Source: an uncultured Mucilaginibacter sp.
GTDB taxonomy: Bacteria; Bacteroidota; Bacteroidia; Sphingobacteriales; Sphingobacteriaceae
DNA length: 43,187 nt
Assembly: GCF_937859865.1 (NCBI RefSeq)
Contig: NZ_CALMAT010000006.1
Location: 1-43,187, forward strand
Reading direction: 5' to 3'
The notes beneath the pieces are model-generated. The model ran no database searches, was not told where the DNA came from, and saw nothing but the letters and a program-made list of their open reading frames with translations. Below, in pieces: positions 7,474-17,221 of the stretch. Position 1 is the first letter of the stretch; every line of letters begins with the position of its first letter. The position numbers and the translations under genes are program-made.

Positions 7474-7974
7474 TCACTTTCGATGAAAAACCAAAGCGAC
7501 GGGTAATGTCAGGCCGTTCTCTACTGTTCTATTTTGAGTGTTCTCCGTATTTACCTTCATATGACGCTCCTCCGTTAAGTAGGTAGTGAACTCATCTGGA
7601 TCTCGATCAGAAATTGTTACTACTAATTTGCCATGCTTATGTTTTCTCTGATCAGAATAAGTAAAAAACACTTTATCCTGAAAGATTTTACTCATGTCGT
7701 TATTAATGCCTTGGGTTAAAACAGGAGTATTTCTTTGCTCAAGTATTTCATTGTTGTCCTTATGTAACAGATAACCAACCAGGAAGTCGACTTTACTATT
7801 TAAAATAGGTTCTTGTATTTTTCTTATCGTTATTGTTATTGTCTTTTTTCCTGTTTGGGAAACCCAAGTACCTACAAATTTATCAAGTACCGGATTGGGT
7901 TGATAGGGCTTTAACTGTGCAAAGACAGTAAAACTAACTAAGGTCAGCAAAAGTGCAATAAATAATTTTTTCAT
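7474..7974 (-). CDS. Small secreted protein, DUF6705-like, function unknown
   Basis: 166 residues with a signal peptide ending VFA-Q at about residue 20. The mature part begins with a DKFVGTWVSQTGKKTITITI segment, then beta-rich stretches and a C-terminal VENGLTLPVALVFHRK. The KFVGTWVS..GKKTITI pattern resembles DUF6705-like proteins of Bacteroidota, a resemblance noted by eye only. The gene follows the broken JAB-domain lipoprotein gene by 36 bp on the same strand, so the two were probably one operon before the IS insertion. It may now be poorly expressed unless it has a promoter of its own. AT-rich, accessory. Confidence 0.7.
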   Translation of the reverse strand: MKKLFIALLLTLVSFTVFAQLKPYQPNPVLDKFVGTWVSQTGKKTITITIRKIQEPILNSKVDFLVGYLLHKDNNEILEQRNTPVLTQGINNDMSKIFQDKVFFTYSDQRKHKHGKLVVTISDRDPDEFTTYLTEERHMKVNTENTQNRTVENGLTLPVALVFHRK

Positions 7975-9221
7975 GTTTTAAGAAAATAGTTTTTTATAAT
8001 TCTAATATAATTATGGACATGGAGTCGCTTGTGTGCGATACCAAGAGGAATTGTAATTAAGTGGTAACCAATTAGCAGATGAGTATAAGTTATTTATGTC
8101 TCCTCTGATCATTCTAATACCGGAATTTTGAAGGTAATATAAAAGGGCTGTTTCATGCGCGTCTCGATCGCTGTATCCACCACCGGCAAGTAATGCATTT
8201 CCCAAACTTGTAAAATTCTTTTCAAATAACGTAACACCATCACTGTCTCTTGCAAAATTTGTAGTCATCCATGTTTTAAAAAGGTTTGGATCGCTGATAG
8301 AAATCATATAAAGGGATCCTAAACCAGTAATTACCGTGCTGGTAAATGTGGATGGAATAGCTAACTTACCGGTATTGAAGAGGGTTCCTATAGCCGCAAA
8401 ATCCTCAGGTGTAGGGGTTGGTGACATGCGAACTGGGTTATTGTTCATATCAACAATGCCTGTCGGATGCGAATGCACCATGCCAGTGATTTGAACCGGT
8501 ACTGTAAGATTAATAAAAGGCTCGTTTCTAGACCCATATTGAAAGCTATAGGTACTAAGTTGATTGATATTAGTATATGTATAAGCACTTTCATGGTCAA
8601 GTGCTAACCAATTGTCTTTAGCAGCATTCAAAGTGTTTGCCCATGTTGGACTGCTTAAGGTGGTCGCCTTAACTGCACATGGATTACTAACAGGAAAAGT
8701 TATATTAGTTGGACTACCACCAAGTGGAGGGTCTGGATATTCTACATCATGACAACTCGTCCTATACTCGGTGCCAGCGTACTGCCAACCGTTAAAAGAA
8801 AAGCAACCACTCGGTATAAAAATAGGTTCTCCAGGACAAAAGTCTACACCACTAACCGCTGTAACATAATATCCATTACAATTGGTGAAATATGTACATA
8901 TTGCAGTTGTCTGACATTCAGTAACGACATAATTCGGTTTTAACACAGAGTTTGTACTAACCGGTGATTTAGCATTAATAATCTTCGACCCATTTATATA
9001 ATAATTTTTACTGTAGGAATTCTTGTCTAAATTTTCAAACAAAATACTTCCTGTAAAATTATTCAAATTGTAATTTTGGCCGATAGCTTTAACTGGATTT
9101 TCAGTATTTTTTTTATCAGTTTCATCAAAAAAATATGTAGCAATTCTGAAAAAAGTTCTACTTGAACTTTTGCCTACTAATAAAAACTTCTTGATATTTA
9201 CTTCTTCAGTATTATTAATTA

Positions 9222-10148
9222 ACTCAAGTTGCTAGATAAAAGGCTTAAAGAGTAAGCATCAAAAAAGGGAATTTTGGTTTACCACAACTAAAGAACCGAT
9301 GATGATGCTTACCAAGGATAAAATTATAGGAATATTTTGTTTTATAGATGATTTACTAAAAACAAGTAAACATTATGAAGACAGCCGGAGGCGGGTCAGC
9401 GATAGCGAGATCATTACAACAGCAGTTGTATCGTCGTTGTATTTTGGCGGGCATCAGGATAAGGCAAGGCAGTTTATGAAAATGACCGGAATGATACCGG
9501 GCATGCTGGACAAGAGCCGTTTCAACCGCAGGTTACATCGGATTGCAGAACTGATTTACAGTCTTTTCATGCAGATCAGTTATTATTTCAAGTATATCAG
9601 TTGTGAGATGAGCTATGTACTCGATTCGTTTCCGGTAGCAGTTTGCGATAATATTCGAATCGCGAATTCTAAAATATTACACGGCAAGCAGTGGCATGGC
9701 AAGCAAACCAGTATGCGCCGTTATTTTTATGGGGTAAAAGTACAGTTGCTGGTTACCAAAGATGGTATTCCGGTAGAGTTTGGTTTTGTTCCGGGCAGTG
9801 AACATGATTCACAGGCCTTAAAGAAGCTGCCAATGGAACTGCCTGCCGAAAGCGAGGTGTTTGCCGATTCGGCTTATACCAATTACGAAATCGAGGACCA
9901 GCTTATGGAAACCGATCTGATTGCTTTGAAAGTACACCGGAAATCAAATGCCAAAAGAACAGATAGCGTAAGTGCTGCCTTTATAAAAGAATATATGCGT
10001 AAACGGATCGAAACAACCATCAGTGAGATCAAAGGCTTGTTTCTCAGAAAACTTCATGCCGTAACTTTCAAAGGATGGTTGTTGAAAATTACATTATTCG
10101 TGTTTGCTTTTACCCTTGATAAAATAATACCTAACTAACAACTTGAGT
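9222..10148 (+). mobile_element. IS982-family insertion sequence, 927 bp
   Basis: Left end ACTCAAGTTGCTAG (from 9222) and right end (reverse complement from 10148) ACTCAAGTTGTTAG form terminal inverted repeats of about 17 bp with two mismatches. TAATTA stands directly outside both ends (9216-9221 and 10149-10154), giving a likely 6-bp target duplication, although this hexamer is palindromic. One intact transposase fills the element. It interrupts the JAB-type lipoprotein gene, which reads in the opposite direction. Confidence 0.9.
9299..10138 (+). CDS. IS982-family transposase (DDE)
   Basis: 279 residues, complete. The N-terminal part has the IS982 signature DSEIITTAVVSSLYFGG and a KSRFNRRLHR segment. 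The catalytic triad is visible as DSFPV near residue 110 (first Asp), FADSAYTNYEIED near 197 (second Asp), and RIETTISEIKGLF near 245 (Glu). The enzyme cuts and joins the element ends. The frame is intact and ends just inside the right inverted repeat, so the copy may still be active. The tandem ATG codons at 9299-9307 make the exact start uncertain by one to three residues. Confidence 0.95.
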   Translation: MMMLTKDKIIGIFCFIDDLLKTSKHYEDSRRRVSDSEIITTAVVSSLYFGGHQDKARQFMKMTGMIPGMLDKSRFNRRLHRIAELIYSLFMQISYYFKYISCEMSYVLDSFPVAVCDNIRIANSKILHGKQWHGKQTSMRRYFYGVKVQLLVTKDGIPVEFGFVPGSEHDSQALKKLPMELPAESEVFADSAYTNYEIEDQLMETDLIALKVHRKSNAKRTDSVSAAFIKEYMRKRIETTISEIKGLFLRKLHAVTFKGWLLKITLFVFAFTLDKIIPN

Positions 10149-10468
10149 TAATTATTGAATTAGATTTAGTATTGAGGGCAACAGGATATAAGAGCAATAT
10201 AATAGTAAGTCAAGCTATCACCTAAAGAACTTGAAGTATAAGATTTCCAATCAGGAACCCATTTTAGTATAATGGTATCATTGATTGTCTGATTTAATCT
10301 TTTGTCATAGCTTTTATTAAGAAATCCGGTTTTAAAGCTGTCTATAATTGAATTGTTGGAAGTAGAAACGCTTGATTTTGATCCCGAATTATTAAGTTCT
10401 TTCTTACAACTGTATAATATGAAAAGAAAGATGATTATGTAAAAGATTTTTGTAGTTTTTACATTCAT

Positions 10469-10966
10469 AAACTGATGAAATTAGTTGGAATTGAAATAGA
10501 TAGTAGTTATAGATCGCTTTAGGAGTTATTAATTTTAACCTACTTAAAATTGCAGTATATAATAAAAAGGTGAGGCTCTTGACATATAGTAGATTTAGGT
10601 AAATATTATAAGCTAAAGTTAAAAAAGTAGTTTGGGAATTTTTGTTGACAAACGGTTAATTCAAATAATAATGCTATTGTAACAAAGATGTTACCATGAT
10701 ATGGTGTAGTAAGGTATTAGTAAACATCTGTTAGTAATAGTTGTAACTCCGTCCTTTGATTTGGGAATTTCTAATTCCGATTAACCAGGGTATCATCACC
10801 TACCATAAATCAAATCTACATCTAAGCCACTGTAAAAACCCAACCTTTCCCCATCTCACATCAAATCAAAAATCCAAACCCAATACTTCTTTTACCTGTT
10901 AATTTTGTAGATTCGCACCCGTACTTCGCTCGTTTAATAATTAACCGTTCAATAAAAATCAATAAA
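10469..10966. other. 498-bp gene-free AT-rich spacer with acn promoter
   Basis: No ORF or RNA gene is supported. A motif copy TACTTCTTTTA sits at 10884-10894. Its A/T tract runs into TAATTTTG (10900-10907), a good -7 box for the aconitase gene 60 nt downstream, so motif and promoter overlap. A small palindrome GGAATT-TCT-AATTCC lies at 10764-10778. Confidence 0.5.
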
Positions 10967-13240
10967 ATGGCTTTTGATTTAAATATGATCCAGCAGGTTT
11001 ACAACCGCTATGGCAGCCGCATCGAAGCTGCCCGTAAAGCAGTTGGTAAACCTTTCACCCTCACCGAAAAAATTTTATATTCCCACCTTTCCGAAGGCGA
11101 CCCGACCCGGGAACTTTTACGCGGGGTGGATTATGTTGATTTTGCACCAGACCGCGTAGCCATGCAAGATGCAACGGCGCAAATGGCGCTTTTACAGTTT
11201 ATGCAAGCGGGCAGGCCGCAAGTTGCCGTGCCTTCCACGGTGCATTGCGACCACTTGATCCAGGCAAAAGATGGTGCCGGAGAAGATTTAGACACTGCAA
11301 AAAGCCAGAACAAAGAGGTTTACGATTTCCTTTCTTCTGTTTCCAATAAATATGGCATCGGTTTTTGGAAACCGGGCGCCGGTATTATTCACCAAGTGGT
11401 TTTAGAAAATTACGCTTTTCCGGGTGGGATGATGATCGGTACAGATTCGCACACGCCAAACGCCGGTGGTTTAGGCATGATTGCGATTGGTGTTGGCGGT
11501 GCCGATGCCTGCGATGTAATGGCCGGACTGCCCTGGGAACTAAAATTCCCGAAACTGATTGGTGTAAAACTGACCGGAAAACTTTCCGGCTGGACAGCAG
11601 CAAAAGATGTGATCCTGAAAGTGGCCGGTATTTTAACCGTTAACGGCGGAACCGGTGCCATTGTTGAATATTTTGGCGAAGGCGCACGTTCGATTTCGGC
11701 AACTGGTAAAGCAACCATTTGTAATATGGGCGCCGAAATTGGCGCAACCACTTCTATTTTTGGTTACGATGAAAAATCGGAAACTTACTTGCGCGGAACA
11801 GAACGCGGCGCGATTGCAGATGCAGCCAATGCCATTAAAGAACATTTGACCGGCGATGAAGAAGTTTATGCCAACCCGGAAGCTTATTTTGATCAGGTGA
11901 TCGAAATTAACCTTTCCGAACTGGAACCTTATGTAAACGGCCCGTTTACGCCGGATTTGGCCTGGCCGATTTCTAAATTTGCCGATGCTGTAAAAGAAAA
12001 CAACTGGCCGGCACAATTGGAAGTTGGTTTGATTGGTTCCTGCACTAACTCCTCTTACGAAGATATTACCCGTGCGGCTTCCATCGCCACCCAAGCAATT
12101 GATAAAGGCTTAAAAACACGTGCCGAATTTACAGTTACGCCGGGATCAGAATTGGTTCGTTATACGGTAGAGCGCGATGGTTATTTAAATACTTTCGCAC
12201 AAATTGGTGGTGTGGTTTTGGCCAATGCCTGCGGGCCTTGTATCGGCCAATGGGCGCGTCATACCAATGATCCAACCCGAAAAAATTCCATCATTACTTC
12301 GTTTAACCGCAACTTTGCCAAACGCAACGACGGCAACCCCAATACACATGCTTTTGTGGCTTCGCCGGAAATTGTAACGGCTTTTGCCATTGCCGGTGAT
12401 CTGTCTTTCAATCCGTTGACCGATACGCTAACGAACGAAAGCGGGGAACAGGTGAAATTAGACGAGCCGCAGGGCATCGAAATGCCGATCAAAGGTTTTG
12501 CGGTAGAAGATGCCGGTTATTTAGCGCCTGCTGTTGATGGCAGCACCGTTGAAGTAAAAGTAAGCCCGACTTCTGACCGTTTGCAGTTGCTCGATCCGTT
12601 TAAAGCCTGGGAAGGCACCGACATTACCGGTTTGAAATTGCTGATCAAAGCCAAAGGAAAATGTACAACCGACCATATTTCGATGGCTGGCCCATGGTTG
12701 AAATACCGCGGCCATTTGGATAACATTTCCAACAACATGCTGATTGGCGCGATTAATTTCTTCAACCTAAAATCAGATACGGTTAAAAACGAACTGACAG
12801 GAGAATACGGCCCGGTTCCGGCAACTCAGCGTGCTTACAAAGCCGCAGGAATTGGCAGTATTGTGGTTGGCGATGAAAATTATGGTGAAGGCTCATCCCG
12901 CGAACATGCGGCGATGGAACCCCGGCACTTAGGTGTTCGTGCGATTTTGGTAAAATCTTTTGCCCGTATCCACGAAACCAACTTGAAAAAGCAAGGTATG
13001 CTGGCTTTAACTTTTGCCGATAAAAATGATTACACCAAAGTTTTGGAAGACGATATTTTCGATATTACCGGTTTAAACCAGTTTGCACCGGGCAGCCAAT
13101 TGACTGTTGTTTTGCACCATGCAGATGGTACACAGGAATCTTTCCCGGTAAACCACACTTACAATGCACAACAAATCGAGTGGTTTAAAGCAGGGGGCGC
13201 ACTCAACATCATCCGCCGCCAGCAAAAAAATGTGGCATAA
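10967..13240 (+). CDS. acn: Aconitate hydratase
   Basis: 757 residues, the length of the mitochondrial-type aconitases found in this phylum. The [4Fe-4S] ligands are present: Cys359 in [10 protein letters not shown], and Cys422 and Cys425 in [10 protein letters not shown]. The swivel domain at the C-terminus carries [15 protein letters not shown] near residue 640. The enzyme interconverts citrate and isocitrate in the TCA cycle, in the cytoplasm. The gene is alone, with a promoter at about 10900 and a strong terminator after it. The stop codon TAA is the first three bases of a variant motif copy (TAAAAACAGTA, 13238-13248). Confidence 0.97.
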   Translation: MAFDLNMIQQVYNRYGSRIEAARKAVGKPFTLTEKILYSHLSEGDPTRELLRGVDYVDFAPDRVAMQDATAQMALLQFMQAGRPQVAVPSTVHCDHLIQAKDGAGEDLDTAKSQNKEVYDFLSSVSNKYGIGFWKPGAGIIHQVVLENYAFPGGMMIGTDSHTPNAGGLGMIAIGVGGADACDVMAGLPWELKFPKLIGVKLTGKLSGWTAAKDVILKVAGILTVNGGTGAIVEYFGEGARSISATGKATICNMGAEIGATTSIFGYDEKSETYLRGTERGAIADAANAIKEHLTGDEEVYANPEAYFDQVIEINLSELEPYVNGPFTPDLAWPISKFADAVKENNWPAQLEVGLIGSCTNSSYEDITRAASIATQAIDKGLKTRAEFTVTPGSELVRYTVERDGYLNTFAQIGGVVLANACGPCIGQWARHTNDPTRKNSIITSFNRNFAKRNDGNPNTHAFVASPEIVTAFAIAGDLSFNPLTDTLTNESGEQVKLDEPQGIEMPIKGFAVEDAGYLAPAVDGSTVEVKVSPTSDRLQLLDPFKAWEGTDITGLKLLIKAKGKCTTDHISMAGPWLKYRGHLDNISNNMLIGAINFFNLKSDTVKNELTGEYGPVPATQRAYKAAGIGSIVVGDENYGEGSSREHAAMEPRHLGVRAILVKSFARIHETNLKKQGMLALTFADKNDYTKVLEDDIFDITGLNQFAPGSQLTVVLHHADGTQESFPVNHTYNAQQIEWFKAGGALNIIRRQQKNVA

Positions 13241-13269
13241 AAACAGTATTGTTATTGTTGCCCAAAAAA

Positions 13270-13297
13270 AGCCCCGAAATTTATCGGGGCTTTTTCT
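13270..13297 (+). terminator. Intrinsic terminator of acn
   Basis: AGCCCCGA (13270-13277) pairs with TCGGGGCT (13284-13291), followed by a T-run on the plus strand. Confidence 0.9.
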
Positions 13298-13328
13298 ATT
13301 TTTAGGGAATTAACAGCCGTAAACAATT

Positions 13329-15911
13329 TTGAAAAAACTTCGACATATACTTCTTTTATCGGTCTTTTTTTTGTGTTTTACAGATGTGCTTAAAGCACAA
13401 GCACCGGCAAATGATGATTGTTCGGGCGCGATTACGCTGACAACTGTTTCTAATTTTTGTTCGGATAACGCAGCTTATACCAGCATCAATGCTACAGCAG
13501 GTGGTTTAGCAGCGGCGCAAGGCTGGCCTTCTGCCGGAAACGATGTTTGGTTTAAATTTATCGCTACAGCTTTTGATGTCAATATTTCGGTAACTGGAAA
13601 TGCAAACGGTGGCGGCACTTTAAACACACCGTTAATTGCTTTATACACCACGCCCGATTGCACTAATTTTTCGGAAATGATTGGTGCCAAAACCAGCACC
13701 GCAACTTTGGGTACGTTATATAAAGGTGGCTTAACAATCGGTCAAACTTATTATATCCGTGTAAGCGGAGGCAGCAACAGTACCGGCACTTTTAAGCTGT
13801 GCCTCAATAATTATTATCCCATTTTAAAAGCCGGTCAGGATTTTAGCACTGCTTCTATCATTTGCGATACAACAGCTTTTACCCAAACCAATGTAACCGG
13901 TGCAGGCAGCAACAGTCGCGAATCTGCCGGCACTTGTTTGGATGTGAATTCCGGAAGCGGGCCAATTGAAGCTAATTCTGCCTGGTATAAATGGACGGCC
14001 GCCAACAATGGAACGTTAACTTTTACAATTACGCCAACCATTTCCGACAATGATCTTGATTGGGTTTTATATGATTTGGGAACCAGCGGCGCAGCAAGCA
14101 ACGTAAATGCAGCAAACGCAATTCGATGCGCCTCTGGAAGCGGGGTAACTTGTACCCCTTTTTACAATAAAACCGGGCTTAACTTAACTTCTACCGATTT
14201 GGTAGAAATGCCTGGCTGTGTGCCAGGCCAGGATGGTTTTGTGAAATATGTAGATATGATCCAGGGGCACGTTTATGCTTTGCTGATCAACAACTTTACT
14301 TCCGGCTCCAATGGTTTTACCATATCTTTTACCGGCGGCGGCCCTACTACCGGAACATTTTTAGGGCCGACAGCTAAGTTGGATTTGCAGGTAAACAATC
14401 CCTGTACCGCAAAACCGAGTTTTACTTTCACCAATAAATCTACCAACAATACCTCTTTAAAATGGAGTTTTGGTGATGGCGCCAGCATAGATTCCGCTGC
14501 CGGGCCAGGCCCTTATACGGTTACCTATTCAACTCCCGGAACAAAAACGGCTGTTTTATTGGCGTACAATGCGCAAGGCTGTTTGTCGGTAGATTACAAA
14601 ACTTTTGATATTCCTACAAAACCAACCATACCCGTTTTGCTCACTTCCAACACTAATTATTGCTTGGGCGATAAATTGATTTTGAGGGCGCAAATTCCTT
14701 CCTCCGCAAAAACTTCGTATCTATGGCAAGGGCCGAACGGTTTTTCTTCGACGGATTCCGTCGTTACCATTCCGCTAGCCAATTATAACCAGGCTGGCGT
14801 TTACACGTTGGTCATCACACAAAATGGTTGTTCGAGCGATCAGGCTTCCATCACCGTTCCGCCCATCGGGAAAACGCCGGTGCTTAATTTTACCGTTATG
14901 CCCAACAATTTATGTACGCCGCAGCAAAGCTTCACCATCACCAATAACTCTACGGATTATACCAGTTTGAACTGGGATTTTGGCATCGGTGCCAGCATTG
15001 CCAGTGCCACTACCAACGGGCCTTTTACCGTTACCTATGCTTCTTTTGGCGATAAAAAAATTACCTTAACAGCTACCGGAAGCGGCGGCTGTACTACTGT
15101 TTTTACCCAGGTTTTTAATGTGCCGCAGAAACCAGTGCTTACGCAACTGAATAAAGTAAATGGTCCGTACTGTATTGGCGATACTTTGGTGATGAGCACA
15201 AACGCGTTGGCAAATACTACCTACAGTTGGACGGGGCCGAACAGTTTTACTTCCAACCAAACTACGGTGCGCATTCCCATTACCGGGCCTTCCGTTGCAG
15301 GTACTTATTCGTTGGTGATTACACAGGGGCAATGTTCCAGTGATCCGGTTTCGACCACCATTAATGCTACCGATATTGTACCCGTTCCGGTTGCTGCTTT
15401 TGATGCCACGCCTGCGATTCCGGGTACGGGCGCCGTGCCGCTGCTGGTTTCCTTTAAAAATTTGAGCACTAATGCCGATAGTTATTTGTGGGATTTTGGC
15501 GACGGCAGTAGTTCCACCCAAACCAATCCGCAGCATACCTACACCACCAAAGGAAGTTTTACGGTGAAGCTGACCGCCACGAACAAAGGCGCTTGCTCAA
15601 ACACCATTTCGCTTGGGAAGTTGGTTTTGCGTTACGAAGTCGTAATTTTTATCCCCAATACTTTCACGCCCAATGGCGACGGCATTAACGATGATTTTGG
15701 GGTAAAGATCACTAGTTTGCGCAATTACCGCATCCAGATTTTTAACCGCTACGGCACTCAACTGTACGAAGCCAAAGACATTTTAAAACGCTGGGACGGT
15801 TTCTACAACGGAAACCCGGTTCCGGTTGGCACTTATTATTATGTGATTACAGGGATAAGTTTAAACGATGACGTAATTAAGGAAGCGGGTTATGTAACGG
15901 TTTTAAGGTGA
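13329..15911 (+). CDS. Large secreted PKD-domain protein with type B T9SS C-terminal domain
   Basis: 860 residues. The start must be TTG at 13329, because no ATG opens the frame before the clear signal peptide (KKLRHILLLSVFFLCF, cleaved near KAQ). The first 340 residues are beta-rich with NDDCSGAITL at the mature start. PKD-like repeats follow (WSFGDGASID near 380, WDFGIGASIA near 540, YLWDFGDGSSS near 720), some with Ig-like segments between. The last 90 residues begin IPNTFTPNGDGINDDF and end GYVTVLR: the gliding-motility-associated C-terminal domain (TIGR04131/CHU_C), which directs export by the type IX system and surface anchoring. The likely role is adhesion. A motif copy (13348-13358) encodes part of the signal peptide. 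Confidence 0.93.
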   Translation: MKKLRHILLLSVFFLCFTDVLKAQAPANDDCSGAITLTTVSNFCSDNAAYTSINATAGGLAAAQGWPSAGNDVWFKFIATAFDVNISVTGNANGGGTLNTPLIALYTTPDCTNFSEMIGAKTSTATLGTLYKGGLTIGQTYYIRVSGGSNSTGTFKLCLNNYYPILKAGQDFSTASIICDTTAFTQTNVTGAGSNSRESAGTCLDVNSGSGPIEANSAWYKWTAANNGTLTFTITPTISDNDLDWVLYDLGTSGAASNVNAANAIRCASGSGVTCTPFYNKTGLNLTSTDLVEMPGCVPGQDGFVKYVDMIQGHVYALLINNFTSGSNGFTISFTGGGPTTGTFLGPTAKLDLQVNNPCTAKPSFTFTNKSTNNTSLKWSFGDGASIDSAAGPGPYTVTYSTPGTKTAVLLAYNAQGCLSVDYKTFDIPTKPTIPVLLTSNTNYCLGDKLILRAQIPSSAKTSYLWQGPNGFSSTDSVVTIPLANYNQAGVYTLVITQNGCSSDQASITVPPIGKTPVLNFTVMPNNLCTPQQSFTITNNSTDYTSLNWDFGIGASIASATTNGPFTVTYASFGDKKITLTATGSGGCTTVFTQVFNVPQKPVLTQLNKVNGPYCIGDTLVMSTNALANTTYSWTGPNSFTSNQTTVRIPITGPSVAGTYSLVITQGQCSSDPVSTTINATDIVPVPVAAFDATPAIPGTGAVPLLVSFKNLSTNADSYLWDFGDGSSSTQTNPQHTYTTKGSFTVKLTATNKGACSNTISLGKLVLRYEVVIFIPNTFTPNGDGINDDFGVKITSLRNYRIQIFNRYGTQLYEAKDILKRWDGFYNGNPVPVGTYYYVITGISLNDDVIKEAGYVTVLR

Positions 15912-15925
15912 TAAAAGAAGTATAA

Positions 15926-17089
15926 ATGGAACAAGGACAATTTAAAACTTTACTGGAACAAGTAAATACATTAAACAATCATTACAAAAAGATAAACCAA
16001 ATAGCCGGAGAGAACTTTAACATATTCAGAATTTTAAAACTTGAATCTTCCGAAGTAAGATTACATTCTGCATTTCTCGCTGAGCTTTTAAATCCAAAAG
16101 GCAATCATGGACAAAAGGATGTTTTTTTAAAGTTATTTATTAAAGCGTTTTGTTTTAAAGGAAATACTATTGATTCTGAAAGTTGTAACGTTGAAATAGA
16201 AAAACATACGACTTCTATAAACAAAGATTTTACAGAAGGTGGCCGCATTGATATTGTAATTACCGATAAGAACGGAAATCAAATTTTGATTGAGAACAAA
16301 ATTTATGCAGGTGATCAAAAGAATCAAATTCTTCGCTATTATAAATACGCTCCAAATGCAGATTTGATATATTTAACTCTTGATGGAAAAGAGCCTAATA
16401 AAAGTAGCTTTGGTGATCTTGTAAATGGCACACACTTTAAAAGTTATTCTTATAAATCAAATATTTCAAATTGGTTAGATCAATGTCGCAAAGAAGCTGT
16501 CATGTTTCCAATAATCAGGGAATCAATTACTCAATACATTAATTTAATCAAATATCTGACTAATCAAACTATAAATGATAGTATGCAAACAGAATTGAAT
16601 TTAATAATTGCTACAAATTTGGAGGCATCTTTTCTGATAACAGAAAACTTGAATAAAGCTTTAAATTCTGTATCGAAAGAATTTGGAATTAAAATCGAAA
16701 ATGAATTTAAAGCCCAAGGATTTTTATGTGATTATAAAGTAAACTTTAGCACAAAATACTCTGGCTTTTGGATAAAGAAAGAGAATTGGAAAAACATACA
16801 AATAGGTTTTGAATTTCAATCTTCTGACAAATATTTAATATATGGTTTTAATATATCTAAAGATTATGTTGATACGATAATTTCAACAGAACTAATCAAA
16901 AGGTTGCAGTTATTGCCAAATAATAATGGAAGTACTACAACATGGCCTTGGTTAAGGTATATGGACAAGCCTTATGATGATTGGAAAAAGTTAGAAGCAT
17001 GGCAAGCTATTACAGATGGAAGAATGATGCAGATGATTAAAGAAAAAGTTAATACACTCCTTCAACTTACTGAAGGAATGGATTTATAA
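15926..17089 (+). CDS. PD-(D/E)XK nuclease family protein (PDDEXK_4-like)
   Basis: 387 residues. The N-terminal half has the family pattern: Glu43 and LHSAFLAELLNP (46-57), HG at 61-62, GGRIDIVI with Asp109, LIENKI with Glu123 and Lys125, then DQKNQILRY (130-138). These fit the PD-(D/E)XK catalytic core of the PF14281-type group, a metal-dependent DNA nuclease fold. The C-terminal half has no domain I recognise. Such genes often occur singly in accessory DNA and are suspected defence or mobile-element genes; no partner is seen here. Codon use is far more AT-rich than in neighbouring acn or rlmH. Direct repeats on both sides suggest transfer. Biological role unknown. Confidence 0.85.
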   Translation: MEQGQFKTLLEQVNTLNNHYKKINQIAGENFNIFRILKLESSEVRLHSAFLAELLNPKGNHGQKDVFLKLFIKAFCFKGNTIDSESCNVEIEKHTTSINKDFTEGGRIDIVITDKNGNQILIENKIYAGDQKNQILRYYKYAPNADLIYLTLDGKEPNKSSFGDLVNGTHFKSYSYKSNISNWLDQCRKEAVMFPIIRESITQYINLIKYLTNQTINDSMQTELNLIIATNLEASFLITENLNKALNSVSKEFGIKIENEFKAQGFLCDYKVNFSTKYSGFWIKKENWKNIQIGFEFQSSDKYLIYGFNISKDYVDTIISTELIKRLQLLPNNNGSTTTWPWLRYMDKPYDDWKKLEAWQAITDGRMMQMIKEKVNTLLQLTEGMDL

Positions 17090-17110
17090 GTTTATGGATT
17101 TATAAGTTTA
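17079..17110 (+). repeat. 16-bp perfect tandem duplication across the nuclease stop codon
   Basis: TGGATTTATAAGTTTA is present twice without a gap (17079-17094 and 17095-17110). The first copy contains the stop codon of the nuclease gene. The second runs straight into the right 19-bp flanking repeat. Confidence 0.9.
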
Positions 17111-17127
17111 AGGTGATAAAAGAAGCA

Positions 17128-17220
17128 CAGTAGCACACAGTAAAAGTATGCGCTTTGCCTCGTGAGGGATAGTAGCGGATAGCCCAACCCGTAGCGGCAC
17201 GCCCAAAACAAAAATCAACA
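17128..17220. repeat. REP-like intergenic repeat
   Basis: The stretch contains CCTCGTGAGG (a small palindrome) and the phrases GAGGGATAGTAGCGGATAG and CCCGTAGCGGCACGCCC, a style I associate with intergenic repeats of Bacteroidota. A 65-codon frame across it looks like chance. It occupies the place where a toxin partner of the DUF2683 gene could have been. Confidence 0.45.
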
Positions 17221-17221
17221 C

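Larger units (their letters stand above)
8011..10468 (-). pseudogene. Lipoprotein with JAB/MPN-type metalloprotease end, broken by IS982 and a frameshift
   Basis: Two minus-strand pieces flank the IS. The N-terminal piece (10166-10468, 100 codons) starts at an ATG with a lipobox (FILYSC) and stops early. The other frame is open from about 10209 to the IS edge at 10149. After removal of the IS and one 6-bp target copy it continues without a stop through 9221 into the 351-codon piece ending at 8011. One frameshift (10169-10209) plus the IS therefore explain the whole locus. The restored protein would be about 490 residues. Near its end, VHSHPTG followed by SPTPTPEDF matches the JAMM pattern (HxH..S..D), with an upstream Glu available. 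Cysteines are plentiful before it (TACTYF-like pairs). Intact relatives would probably be surface lipoproteins with peptidase or isopeptidase activity; this is inferred. Confidence 0.75.
15902..17125 (+). repeat. 19-bp perfect direct repeats flanking the nuclease gene
   Basis: TTTAAGGTGATAAAAGAAG occurs at 15902-15920 and again at 17107-17125, one copy on each side of the PD-(D/E)XK gene and in the same orientation. The left copy includes the last codons and stop of the T9SS protein gene, so the right copy looks like a duplication made when the nuclease gene entered. The repeat includes the dispersed motif core. Confidence 0.7.
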
